The notes under the pieces are model-generated. The model did no database searches and had not been told where the DNA came from. It was given only the letters and a program-made list of their open reading frames with translations. Position numbers and translations under genes: made by a program. Below are positions 51,375 through 62,408 of a DNA stretch of 64,000 bases, piece after piece (the first letter of the stretch is position 1; the number at the start of each line of letters is the position of its first letter). This stretch comes from Syngnathus acus. Its lineage: Eukaryota; Chordata; Actinopteri; Syngnathiformes; Syngnathidae. Location: positions 7,364,631-7,428,630 of the forward strand of contig NC_051108.1 of assembly GCF_901709675.1 (NCBI RefSeq). Direction: 5' to 3'.

Positions 51375-51945
51375 AAGAAAACAATCGAATACCGTCTAAG
51401 AAGGTCATTTCAGGCCACTTCACAGGAACGGCTAAGCTTCTTCTTCTAACACCATCTGTCATCTCAAGGTGACACCCACGCCAGACTTCTAGTAGAGTTC
51501 TTTTCTCACCCTCACTGTAACACCCTTCCCCGTTGCCAGTGGTCCTCTCAAGAGCACGGAAATACTCGGACGCCTTGTTTTATTTGCCCCTATCTTCATG
51601 TCATCTAATTTCCAAGCTTAGCATTCTAACTAAAGTGCCCATTTTGAAAGCCAAAGCGCAACAGAACTCACGGTTCTGGAAAAAGAAAATCAAACCAGAT
51701 TCTTAAATATATACAAGACTCTGGCTCAAAACTTGTATAAATTTGACAGACACGCTTGTTGCGTAACTTGCCTGTATATCTCCTTGAAAGTGCAAAAATG
51801 GTTGCTTTTCACACATGACGTAACTGAATGTGTCTGGCGTGTTAAAAAAAACATCCAAGATGTATTTTTTGTCTCATCATTTAAGAATCTCAGTGTCTCA
51901 TCATTTAAGAATCTCAGTTTTGATTTAGCTGCTACAACAAATAAA
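51375..51945 (+). other. Presumed 3' UTR of the HIPK-like kinase gene with AATAAA signal
   Basis: After the TAA at 51372-51374 there is no further coding frame. A canonical AATAAA lies at 51940-51945, giving a 3' UTR of roughly 570-600 nt. The UTR holds an exact 24-bp tandem duplication (51871-51894 and 51895-51918). That this AATAAA is the one used is inferred. Confidence 0.45.
51871..51918. repeat. Exact 24-bp tandem duplication
   Basis: Two identical 24-bp units beginning GTCTCATCATTTAAG lie side by side in the presumed 3' UTR of the kinase gene, just before the AATAAA at 51940. Confidence 0.9.
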
Positions 51946-52877
51946 CCGATGCACAATTAGCTTCAACGTACCGCAAGCCGCCTGTACTTATCCAATAGGC
52001 TGAAAATTGTTCCCTCTGATATTTCACCTAATTATTCAAAACCACACAGCGAATCCACACGAGCAAATTATTCCAGGAAACCAACGAGAGGAAAAAAAAA
52101 AATAAATAGCTCAGCGTCAGTCCCCTCATGAGTGACATGGTTAAGCGCTTCCTTAATAGATCATGCAAATCGGGCCGAGCGTTTTAGCGAGAGGGATCAT
52201 CACCGTGATGCCTTCTCAGGTTTCCTGCTAACTCGTCTTTAATTGATGAGCGCAGTCATCGGGCCAAATTTCCAAATGAGGTTCGGTGATGGCCCCAGCT
52301 GCATAAATTAAAAGGCCCCGAGTCGCCTAATTGCACCAATTAGCATGAGCGCGGTGGCACAGGCGCTAATCGGGGTTACGATTCCGTGCTTGAGAGCGTA
52401 AACAAGAGCTGTTTTATAAACAGGTCGGCAAAATTGTGACATCAGAACCAGAGGTGAATGATTTTGAAAATAATCTAATTGCAGTTATTATTTCAAGATC
52501 CTCGTTATTACACCGAGCAATATCAGATTTATTGTACACAGAAATTGGTAGGTCAAGCCCAACTTGTCAGTGCACGTTACACAAAGCCACCAAAATCCCA
52601 AAAGACTTGTTGATGCGGGCCTCCGGACTGATAGTCAATCTGATAACAGTGTTAGATTAAGCAGCTGTCGCCAGGCTGATGATAAAATATTTGCCAGAAC
52701 CATAAATAACCGCAATCACTGATAGCTTCGCTGATAGCGCTGTCACCGCCGTCAACATCGAACATTAGCGCAACTAGCGGTGTTTTTTCTTTTTCCCTCT
52801 TTCGATAATCTTTTGCTACTGAGCTGCTCATTCGAATGCCAACCGCAGATGTTGAAACAAATCCCAAATGTGCCCCT

Positions 52878-52912
<35 letters not shown>

Positions 52913-53753
52913 TTTTTCGGGTCTCTGCTAGAAAGCCACCACAATGGGAAACAAAATTTGTGTAGGTCAAGATTCTTGAGATTATGACTCCTTGCTCTTC
53001 TTGCCAAGGCGCCAACACGTTTAGCGCTTTATTAATGCAGTCCAACAGCAAATCATTCATTGGAACTCAAGCGGGTAATTGATTCAATGCCTCTGCGGAA
53101 TGAAGACATCACAAAGTGCGACCGAAACACTAAAAAGGCCAGCGAGGTGAATCCAGGTGGAACGAATGAAGTCGGCGTCTTTAAAGTCGCGGATTGACAG
53201 ATTCATTAAGCACGTACACCGCAGGTTGAAGGTCCAATTAATGAGGTTTAGAGAAGAGCACTGATAAGAATAGCAACAGTGGGGTCATTCTGGTCAATCT
53301 TAACCTATCTAAAGTGCGATGTTAGCATAGCTCGCTACTTTGAATGCTCTTAACTTGTGCAAGCGAGCAGGTGAAATCCACGGCCAGGCTGACAAGTCAT
53401 TCGGCTGACAGCCAGGTGGGGGGGGGGGGGGGGGGGGGGAGAGCGAACAACGCACCTCTGCAACATTGACATACACACCGAGCGGCAACGTGATGAGACT
53501 AAAAGATGGAGGAAGGAAAACGAAGCAGATGGCCCTGAAAATGTAAATGATGAGGAAGACAGCAAAGAATAAATAAGCATATGGATTGCCAACAGGAATG
53601 CAAATATAATTAACCTAGACAATGAAAGCGTGCCTTGAATATACCTGTCAGGGATCGGAATTGAGCAGGGCGACCAAATGCAGCTTGGACTAGGGTTTAT
53701 TGCGGGAAAAGTTGTAGTAGTTGGACGGGAGGATGAAGGGGAACAGACGGACA
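51946..53753. other. Non-coding DNA downstream of the kinase gene
   Basis: No gene recognised. It holds a conserved-element-like stretch at about 52130-52390, a (TTTA)n microsatellite (52877-52915) and a 22-G run (53418-53439). Confidence 0.5.
52877..52915. repeat. (TTTA)n microsatellite
   Basis: About nine to ten uninterrupted TTTA units. Confidence 0.95.
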
Positions 53754-53945
53754 AACTAACTCAGTGCTTCTCAAATAGTGGGGCGCGCCCCCCCCCCCCC
53801 CGATACCAAGGGGGGCATGCGTGACACCAGGGAACATGCTTTTCTTTTGGCTGTACTAGATTAAAGGGTAATTAGACATCCACTGCAGTAGGTGGGAGTG
53901 GCTGTATCACTGTAAGAGTGTGCGCAAGGAGTAGTCGCTCTACAG

Positions 53946-54954
53946 CAGGGGTCACCAACCTTTCTTAAACCGAGAGCTACTTCCTGGGTACTGATTAAAG
54001 CAAATGGCTACCAGTTTGACACACACTTCTGAAATAGCCGATTTGCTCAATTTAGCTTTCACTATGTGTTGTTATTGTCATTTCCAGTTCACATGTAAGT
54101 GTGATTTTAACAAGAATAGCAAAAATACCGTCAAACCTCGGTTTTCGACCACAATCTGTTCCAGAAGGTGGTTCGAGAAGCGAATCGGTCGAATTCCGAA
54201 TCTATTTTTCCCATTACAAATAATGTAAAAAATTTTTGTTTGTTCCGAGACTAAAAAAAAAAGGCCTTTTTTTTTTTTTTTTTTTTTTTAGCATTTTTTC
54301 ATTTGCGCATTATTGTCCGGTCGCTCAACTGCAGCGCACCGCCGAACGCGCAACCGTAGCGTGTCGCCCACTGCGCAACTTCACCGCGCTGGTCACATTA
54401 TTGTGACAGAGCCGTCGCTGAAATTTAGAAAACATTTTTAAAGTCCTGACGTACTTTCCAAAATTTAAGTGGACCTAAGTGCGCAGGGAGCTTAATTTGG
54501 TCCGATCGCGCAACCGCAGCGCGCCGGCCGGGCGCTCACTGTCGCATTGCTTTAAGAGCGTCTTTGTGTTTTAGGATGGCTTTACTGCTCCCACTTGCTT
54601 TCTTTGGAGGCATGATTAGGGGGTTAATACAATCCTCAAAGTAACGAAAATACAATAACAACGGAGTCAGTCGGCATCCGGGCCGCGCGGTCGGGTTTTC
54701 TCGGGTCCTACCGGCTCATCTCGCGAGGTTCGACCTCCGAATTTTGTTCGACAACCGTAGCAAAAAAATCTCGATTTTTTTGTTCGAATTCCGATTTGTT
54801 CGAGAACCGGGACGTTCGGAAACCGAGGTTTGACTGTAAAATAAATTGATGCAGCTCACTGACAAGTGCCGCTATTTGAGCTAATTTTAGAACAGTCCTG
54901 CGGGCGACTCATGCGGTCCTCACGTGCCCGTGGGCACCGTGTTGGTGACCCCTG
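53946..54954. mobile_element. Composite hAT MITE carrying a Tigger-like MITE (copy 2, inverted)
   Basis: The ends are CAGGGGTCACCAAC and GTTGGTGACCCCTG, with perfect 8-bp target duplications CTCTACAG (53938-53945 and 54955-54962). Apart from the ends it reads as the reverse complement of copy 1 at 23923-25098. The shared flank next to the inner element (complement GAGCTGCATC, then TTTATTTTACAG) shows the inner insertion is at the same site. Size is 1,009 bp. Confidence 0.92.
54128..54836. mobile_element. Tigger/pogo-like MITE nested in the hAT MITE (copy 2)
   Basis: TA-flanked (54126-54127 and 54837-54838) with ends CCGTCAAACCTCGGTTTTCG and AAACCGAGGTTTGACTG. It contains one copy of the segment that is tandemly duplicated in copy 1. 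A 20-plus T run lies near 54268-54290. No transposase. Confidence 0.85.
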
Positions 54955-55032
54955 CTCTACAGTGTAGAGCGCAGAACATAGGCGCACACACAGCACAGAC
55001 AGAGCAGGCAATAAAAAGTGTAGTGGGACACC

Positions 55033-55498
55033 ATGGAAAAATATTTAACAGGGTTGAAAAGAACAGCGGAGAGAGACAGAGATAAGAGAATTGAGAGTTA
55101 CATGAAAGCTAAAACAAGGAAATATGACGAAGCGTACGTAGCGCTCGGCTTCATTGTGACTATGATGGGAGACGAGGAAAGACCGGTGTGTTTACTGTGC
55201 CTTACAATGTTGGCAGCGGACAGTATGAAGCCAAATAAATTAAGGCGACACTTATAAAGTCATTGCACCCCAATCACGCTGATAAGATGCCAAAGGGTTT
55301 TCAGCGAAAACGGGCAGAATATTGTGAACAATCATCCCACTTTGTGAATGCTACTTCAGTCAATCAGCAAGCACTGTATGCATCATATAAAGCAGCGTAC
55401 CAAATTGCTCAGTGCAAAAAACCCCACACACCATTGCAGAAAAGCTGATACTACCTGCAGCCGTGGATATGGTCTCCGTCATGTTGCCTCATTTTGAT
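55033..55498 (+). pseudogene. N-terminal fragment of a Buster-type hAT transposase (ZBED5/ZBED8-like)
   Basis: The ATG at 55033 opens MEKYLTGLKRTAERDRDKRI, then YDEAYVALGFI, then RPVCLLCLTMLAADSMKPNK and LRRHL: the BED-type Cys pair and the (M)KPxKLxRHL block of ZBED5-like proteins. A stop and frameshift at about 55254-55265 interrupt it. It resumes HPNHADKMPKGFQRKRAEY ... YKAAYQIAQCKKPHT (55266 onward), shifts frame again near 55435, and gives IAEKLILPAAVDMVSVML to about 55495. The catalytic RNase-H-like domain is absent. Two frameshifts and truncation make it non-functional. Confidence 0.85.
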
Positions 55499-55678
55499 TA
55501 AAAAAACTGCACACATTGTTTTATTAATTTTTTGTTTTGTAGGTTAAAATGTTTTATGTATTGTGCTCCTGAGTTAATGTTGCTGATTACTTTGAATTTA
55601 ATATTATTTATTGCTGTTATTTAATTTAATATTATGTATGTTTATTATTTTATTGTATTTTTTTCAGCATAAAATGGC

Positions 55679-55735
55679 AGTTGGTTAAGAATGTTAATAG
55701 TTTGAAATTCAAACTATTAACATTCTTAACCAACT
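55679..55735. repeat. Perfect palindrome, 28-bp arms with 1-nt spacer
   Basis: AGTTGGTTAAGAATGTTAAT plus AGTTTGAA is followed by a single A and then its exact complement. It lies in the non-coding part of the Buster-type hAT relic, between the transposase fragment and the nested MITE. Confidence 0.95.
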
Positions 55736-55791
55736 TCAAACTTTGAATAATTATTTATTTTTAATATCAGGCAAAGTGATGCACTTTGAAT

Positions 55792-56505
55792 CAGTGCCGG
55801 CTCTACGCAGGGGCAAGAGGGGGCAACGCCCCCTCAAACAGATGTCCTGCCCCCTCGAATCAAACTTATAGAAGTGAAAATTCCGCTGATAGAAACACAC
55901 GTTAATCAGCCCCCTCTCTTCTCTCATGTCGGTGCAATGTGTGTCCTCCCTCACACAGCCTGCTGTCAGGACTCCGCGCCCCTCCGTAAACATCCAATCA
56001 CTGTGAGTATGCAAATGAGGCAAGACGCAGCCAGAGTGTCAAGTTACAGTCAGCGCGGTAGGAGTTGGAAGAAGCAGTAAAAACTCCACTAAACTCGTCG
56101 TAGCGACCCGTGATATAACTAATGATTAACGACAACTCAAATAATAGTTAATATAACATTCATATTATATGTCCCCCCCCCCCCCCCTCCCCTGAGAGAT
56201 TGCCACCTTATTGTGGTCAGGGGGTTTGCGTGCCTAAGAGCTATACCAGCAGAAGCTTTAATCTTCAGGTGGGACACCCAAGCTGGACAGGTCTTAGTGT
56301 AGAGGCCCGACAGAGTGCAATCCACTTCTCCAGGTTGAGATCTGGACACAGAGCTAACAACTGCCGTGAAGGAAACACTAACAGTGTTAAAAATGTGTAA
56401 AAAAAAAAAAAGAAAAGAAAAAGAACATGCCCCCTTCACATTTCTGACTGCCCCCTTCACATTTCTGACTGGCCCCTCTTATGTGCATTCCTAGAACCGG
56501 CCCTG
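55792..56505. mobile_element. Young hAT MITE, copy A (in the Buster-type hAT relic)
   Basis: The ends are CAGTGCCGGCTCTACG and the complement of CCTAGAACCGGCCCTG (imperfect 16-bp inverted repeat). Perfect 8-bp target duplications CTTTGAAT lie at 55784-55791 and 56506-56513. Size is 714 bp. It is identical to copy B at 59692-60406 apart from one A in a poly-A tract, including the C homopolymer at 56173-56187. An internal duplication of CCCCCTTCACATTTCTGACT lies near the right end. No transposase. Confidence 0.95.
56195..56345 (+). other. LINE-like 5' leader segment captured inside the young MITE
   Basis: The stretch GATTGCCACCTTATTGTGGT, GGGGTTTGCGTGCC, AGAAGCTTTAATCTTCAGG, GGGACACCCAAGCTGGACAG and GAGGCCCGACAGAGTGCAA resembles, from memory, the start of a fish non-LTR retrotransposon leader (GATTGCCACCTTATCGTGGT...GGGGTTTGCGTG). 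The same segment is in copy B. The resemblance is unverified. Confidence 0.35.
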
Positions 56506-56712
56506 CTTTGAATCTGTTCTGTTACAGACTAAACAACGTTATTAATAAAGTTACTCTTTATTGTAAGTTGATCTTTCCTTATTATTTATTTTTCTGTTTT
56601 CTTTAATGTTAATAACATGGGGGGGGGGGGGGGTTGCGCGAAATGTTTTCTTCTCCCTGGGGGGGGGGGGGGGGGGCATCACAGAAAATAATTGAGAAGC
56701 ACTGAACTAACA

Positions 56713-59683
56713 TAACGACCTAACAAAACCACGACGTGACCGACCGACAGACTGGCTCACCGAAACAGAACTGACAAAGACAGGAAACAAGAAGACATGA
56801 GACGACAACAACGATCCAACAGGGAGTGACACGCAGACAGGACTTAAATAAGAGACAGGTAACGAGAGGCAGGTGACTGTGATTAGTACATTGATTGTGA
56901 GTAGACACAGGAAGGGCGGGGCGAGTACACAGACGCGAACAGAAACCATGACAACCTACATACAATAATATAACCGGGGACGAGTGGTGACAATACCACT
57001 AATGACATTCTTGGCAAAAAAAAAAATAAAAAAAATATTTATTTATTTATTTATTTATTTATTTTGGGAGGGCGCCGTGTGAAAGCAGACACGTGGCAGA
57101 CACACGAGTGGAACGCTGACAGCTTAAGTGCAGCGCAACAATTAAAAGTGTGCCCCAGGACAGAATTGCTGGGGGAGGAACGAATATGCGACGTGAGCCA
57201 GCCCGGTGACAGCTCACGATAGACGGCCGTTGATGGTTTTGCATATTAATAAGCACGTGAGGTACAGATTAAGAGGATATTAAACAGAGAAGCCAGAAGA
57301 TACCAAGATAAAGAAAAAACATAAAAACTACTAAATAGGCAGTTTTTGTGTTAGCATTTTAAAGTGTGTAGCATTTAAGCTAACAGGCTTTCTCAAGACA
57401 GCTTATTAGACAAACGGAATATTTTTCAGCAAGTCATTTCTTTGTACATAAAAAAGACATCTTGGGGTTGCTTGATCTGTGTGCTTCCCCCACAAAGAGA
57501 ATCTGGAGACGCAAAAAAAGTCTAATGCTGATGCTCGCATGCTGCTTTCTGCGCTCTCTTTATTTGCGCTTTATTCGTAGCCGTAAAAGACTTTTGTTGT
57601 CTTTGTAAAGAAGAAAAATACGTCGACAGCTGTCAGCCCATCAACATCACAACAGCTTTCATGTCACATACCCTTTCGCAAATAACACAGGGGGGATTTA
57701 ATAGCCTGTCAAGGCCGACACACCGTTACCAAAGTCGATTTATTTACATTCAAATCTTCAGAGTAGTCGATTGTTTTGCTTTGTGTAGCGTGCAGCCCTA
57801 GGTCAGGTCAGAAAAAAAAGTGATAAGCAAAGTTTGGTAATTGATAACTGGAGGACAATGCTAACCCATAGAAATAATAATCAGACAGTTTAATTTATTC
57901 CCTTTGTCATAGCAAAGGTGTTGCTGAGAAAGACTTTCAGAGATCCTCACAGTCCCTTTTAGGAATATTTTTTTGGGTGGGATGGGGGAGGCAGCTGCTG
58001 GCGTTTCCAAGGCAACTGTGTGATTTAGAAAGGATATTTGAACGTCAAAAGGGAGAAAAAAAAGCCGCAGGGGTACGTTGTAGCTTGCGAGTTTACTTTA
58101 AATGTGGGTCAGTCGTAATCTTCTATTAAGTCTTTCCCCTGGTGAGCCATATTCATTTGCATTTTTGCGCCGCGCGCGTCCATTAGGAGCGTGTCGTGCG
58201 CTCGCTAGACTACATGTGAATTGCAAGTATGAAGAATATGCGAGGTGATAAATGGAGAGTAAATGAAGTTCGATTTCAGTAGTGCCTGGCTAAACAAGGC
58301 CTTTTAATGCGCCACGCCGACAGGCCATTTTTAGAATAAATGGATGAAAATAAGATCAGCCCTGTGAGGCGGTGGGAATAAAATATTTTTGCCCTACCTT
58401 AACCAGCATGAATTTAAAACAGACGCATAACTTTGCCTATGCTAGCCCTATGCTAACACGTAAACGTGTATGACCTGTTTTGCGCGCACCTGCGGATGAT
58501 AAAGTTCAGCTGTTCACACTTGACCAAACAACCCACGCGCAGTAGAGCAACCAAATCAAACCTGACAAGTGTGAACATGGCCTTGCATGTCAAGTCGAGG
58601 CAAATTTGGCCATGTTTGAAAATGGTTGCGGCGGCTTGGCAGTATCTCATCATACCGTATGACTAAAAAGCATTTTCTCATTGTGCGCTAATCATACATC
58701 GAGCCGGGAAAGAACATAATGGATTCGTGAGTGGTTCAACCCAAACTGTTGTGGGTCACAAGCAGTCCTCCTGACTCATTCAACCGTGGTTTTAGCACAT
58801 CTTTCCAGGTAGTAATGATGCTTTTTCATCAGGGATCCACTGCAAAGTGAAGTGACACCTCAGCCAATATGGAATAATACTAGAGGAAAGCATAAAATTG
58901 CAGCCCCCCAAAAAAGTGTTCAAACCATTATAGTAGCTCTCATCAGGTAGGCTGAAGACTCCTATGTTTTTATTTATTTATTTTTATACTGTGTCTTCAC
59001 AAAGCAAAACAGTTTGACTCAACAGCGCCCCTGCTGGTTGCAGCCATCACTCGCCAAATGCACAGTAGCAGACTGCAAGCCACCCGCTTGCAATTTGGTG
59101 GCAGTTTCAGCCACAACTAAATTTACTTAAAGGCAAGGGTGGCCCCCGTGTGCACGAGCGTATGTCAAGACGCAGACGGAGCCACAAAGGTCAACCTTAA
59201 GCCTACTCAGGCGGCCGCATCCCACACGCCCTCTAGCTCTGTCTAAATAAAGTCAAAAAAGGCTGCTGTGCTTTTTCATCAACGTGTTGAACTTAATCTA
59301 AGGGGTTCCCCGCAAACAGAGCTTTATGTGGTCTGGTGTTATGAGGATCATGTTTCTCAGAAAAGATGCTTGGCAAAAGCCGCGAGCAAAAAGCCAAACA
59401 AATAGACTAGAGGATGAATATAATCAGCTACAGCATCCAGCAAGCCATTCATTTGCTACAGCACTCGTCCTCATTCGTTCTTACGGGGGAGCTGCTATCC
59501 CAGCTGACTGCCAGCTGACAGAAAGATGAAAAAAAGAAAAAATAAGCCCTTAGCATTCCTGTTTTTGGTGCTTGTCTGATTTAAGTGCTAGCTCAGCCTG
59601 CAGATATGATTAAAACTTAAAACGTCAGGCATCATTCAAATCTCCAGGAATTCCGTTTTTTTAACGGTTTACCACGCGACAGG
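56713..59683. other. Non-coding DNA
   Basis: No gene recognised. It has a (TTTA)n tract at 57036-57065 and an orphan hAT-like end (GCAGCCCTA near 57792-57800) with CGATTGT/CGATTTATT words to its left, without a partner end. Confidence 0.45.
57036..57065. repeat. (TTTA)n microsatellite
   Basis: About seven TTTA units following a poly-A stretch. Confidence 0.9.
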
Positions 59684-59691
59684 GCAGGTAG

Positions 59692-60406
59692 CAGTGCCGG
59701 CTCTACGCAGGGGCAAGAGGGGGCAACGCCCCCTCAAACAGATGTCCTGCCCCCTCGAATCAAACTTATAGAAGTGAAAATTCCGCTGATAGAAACACAC
59801 GTTAATCAGCCCCCTCTCTTCTCTCATGTCGGTGCAATGTGTGTCCTCCCTCACACAGCCTGCTGTCAGGACTCCGCGCCCCTCCGTAAACATCCAATCA
59901 CTGTGAGTATGCAAATGAGGCAAGACGCAGCCAGAGTGTCAAGTTACAGTCAGCGCGGTAGGAGTTGGAAGAAGCAGTAAAAACTCCACTAAACTCGTCG
60001 TAGCGACCCGTGATATAACTAATGATTAACGACAACTCAAATAATAGTTAATATAACATTCATATTATATGTCCCCCCCCCCCCCCCTCCCCTGAGAGAT
60101 TGCCACCTTATTGTGGTCAGGGGGTTTGCGTGCCTAAGAGCTATACCAGCAGAAGCTTTAATCTTCAGGTGGGACACCCAAGCTGGACAGGTCTTAGTGT
60201 AGAGGCCCGACAGAGTGCAATCCACTTCTCCAGGTTGAGATCTGGACACAGAGCTAACAACTGCCGTGAAGGAAACACTAACAGTGTTAAAAATGTGTAA
60301 AAAAAAAAAAAGAAAAGAAAAAAGAACATGCCCCCTTCACATTTCTGACTGCCCCCTTCACATTTCTGACTGGCCCCTCTTATGTGCATTCCTAGAACCG
60401 GCCCTG
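59692..60406. mobile_element. Young hAT MITE, copy B
   Basis: Same family and orientation as copy A at 55792-56505. Perfect 8-bp target duplications GCAGGTAG lie at 59684-59691 and 60407-60414. Size is 715 bp, one A longer in the poly-A/AG tract near 60320 and otherwise base-for-base identical in every line compared. Different target duplications show two separate insertions, not one segmental duplication. Confidence 0.95.
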
Positions 60407-60414
60407 GCAGGTAG

Positions 60415-62150
60415 CCGCCACAAGGTAGCGCAAATCTAAACCTCAACTTTCCAGCCTCCCGCATGCGCAAAAACTGCTTTGTAGTTTGTTCAAAAACACT
60501 GATAAACATTCCATAAGCACGGGCCACAAAAACAGGGGGCAAAACTCGGATTTAAATTATTCACAACTCAAGTCCCATTGACTATGTATTAAGACCTTGT
60601 TGATAATTTTTTGCATTTAAATCGTTTTTCAAACATACATATTTGTCACAGTAAAATGATAGTTATATAAATTACATATGTCGACCATCTTGCAAATACA
60701 CCTCTAACATATTTTCCACACACCGACTGTGGATGCAACTGCAGTCCGGTACGTCACCTCCAAACAAGTCCAAACGCCTACACTACAATACTGTAGTTCA
60801 AAAATCCATATTTATCAAATAACATGACAACAACTTTAAATCAAATAAAAGCATTGTACACCTATGGCGTTACGCTCCTCAGCTCGACAGTTGTGTTGAA
60901 TACAGTCCGAGTTGTGTCTTTAAAGCAACTTGTCTTTAAAGCAAAAGTCAAGACAAACATAAAGATGATTAATATCAATATTGGAATATGAATAAAGTAG
61001 AATAATATTCACCCTTTGACTCCATCTCGGGAGGGCTGCCATTTTGTCTGCACTGCCACCTGCTGGTGAATGACATTGACGTTACAGTTCCCACGAGCGC
61101 ATCTTGAGTATGTCACGTAAACAATGGAACCAACCCATGTTGGTACAACAATATTTCATCAGATTAATATGAATATATGGAATCAACCCGTGCTGGCGCA
61201 TCAATATTTCATCAGATTAAAATGAATATGAGGTAAAAAATTGTTTTTCAGTACCTTCCATCAGTGCCTATCAAGTACCTCCCTCAGGACGTAGGCGGCA
61301 GGATCCCCCGCCACGCTTCCACGATGCTGGTCATTTGCGGTTGCCGTCGTCATGGCAACAGGATGGCTGACATGTCATGTACCAGCGGCGGATGGGGCCC
61401 GGCGTGGCCCTAACCTCTTCTCCCCTCCCCTGTCTGCACCATACTGTGTATCTTGGCTTTATTCGACCCGGGCTCACAAGGTCGTGTCGACAAACATGGC
61501 TTTCGTCAAAAAGTGAACATGTCAACATGATTCAATTTGGCTTCTAGCATCCAGAACTGCCACGATAAAGGAGTGCATTCCCACTGATGAAGTGACCGGT
61601 ACTAATTGGTACCAGGCCACACAGATCCCCCCCCCCCCCCAATTATTTCCAATTAAATAACCCTCCTCATTTCGCACCATTCAATCTTATTAATAAAGTC
61701 AATTATTTTGTGTTTGCTGCCATCTGGTGCGTGAAAATAAACAACCACAAGCCCGGGTACATTTTCCACGTTTATTCCCCCCCATTGCACAGTTACTCGT
61801 CTACGTCCTAAATTCTCGTGATTGGCAGCAGATCCGAAAGATCCATAAACATCCAAGTGAAAGTTGCATAAAACTGTACAAGAAAAAGTCGGCTACTATG
61901 AGAAAAATACTGCAACCCACTCACACAACTGTTGACTGCAGGCCGTAACGTGACTGCGGTTGTCGTCTTCCACTCTCGCTTTCGTGTTTTTGTATTTGGT
62001 GATGGGACTAATACTGCGTACTGAAAGAAACAGGTTGTGTGTCGACATTTCACTTATTTTTCCTTGGAAGATTGACACAAAGTTAATGAAACGTAGCTAT
62101 GTGGCTACAACAGTCACTGGAAGAACTGAAGAATTGATCTTTTCATCATT
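60415..62150. other. Non-coding DNA
   Basis: No gene recognised. It contains a diverged 53-bp tandem duplication at 61124-61229 and a 14-C run near 61628. Confidence 0.5.
61124..61229. repeat. Diverged 53-bp tandem duplication
   Basis: Units 61124-61176 and 61177-61229 both read ATGGAA(C/T)CAACCC...CAATATTTCATCAGATTAAW ATGAATAT with several substitutions between them. Confidence 0.9.
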
Positions 62151-62152
62151 TA

Positions 62153-62406
62153 CAGCGAACCTTCACATATTCATAGGCAATATTGGAATTTGCAGATTTG
62201 CGTGTTACTTTAGTGCTCCCTCGTGGAATATTAGCGTCATCGTTGTTGGTAGGTTGAATAGGGGTTTCGTCTGCCTGTTAAAGTCTATGAGCATTGTGTT
62301 GATGCTTTATGTCAGTTTGAAGTACAAAATTACTTTTGGAGGGATACTAATTGTAAGCAAATAAATTTTTTTGGAACCAATCCCTCGTGAATTGCAGGGT
62401 TCGCTG
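62153..62406. mobile_element. Small Tc1/mariner-type MITE
   Basis: TA-flanked (62151-62152 and 62407-62408) with ends CAGCGAACCTTCACATATTC and the complement of GAATTGCAGGGTTCGCTG. The first nine bases match exactly and the following region partly. Size is 254 bp. The CAG...AACC terminus and TA target fit the pogo/Tigger group. No coding capacity. Confidence 0.7.
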
Positions 62407-62408
62407 TA

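Larger units (their letters stand above)
53762..56704 (+). mobile_element. Buster-type hAT relic, host of two nested elements
   Basis: The ends CAGTGCTTCTCAA and TTGAGAAGCACTG form a perfect 13-bp inverted repeat. They are flanked by AACTAACT (53754-53761) and AACTAACA (56705-56712), a target duplication matching at 7 of 8 bases. Near both ends are long G or C runs. The 2,943-bp span includes a composite hAT+Tigger MITE (53946-54954) and a second MITE (55792-56505), leaving about 1.2 kb of its own sequence. That sequence carries a broken Buster/ZBED5-like transposase start at 55033-55498. The single mismatch in the duplication and the frameshifts make it the oldest layer. Confidence 0.85.

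Noticed and set aside
57700-57800. TCGATTGTTTTG...GCAGCCCTA, a likely right end of another hAT relic
   Set aside because: Left end not found, so no element can be bounded.
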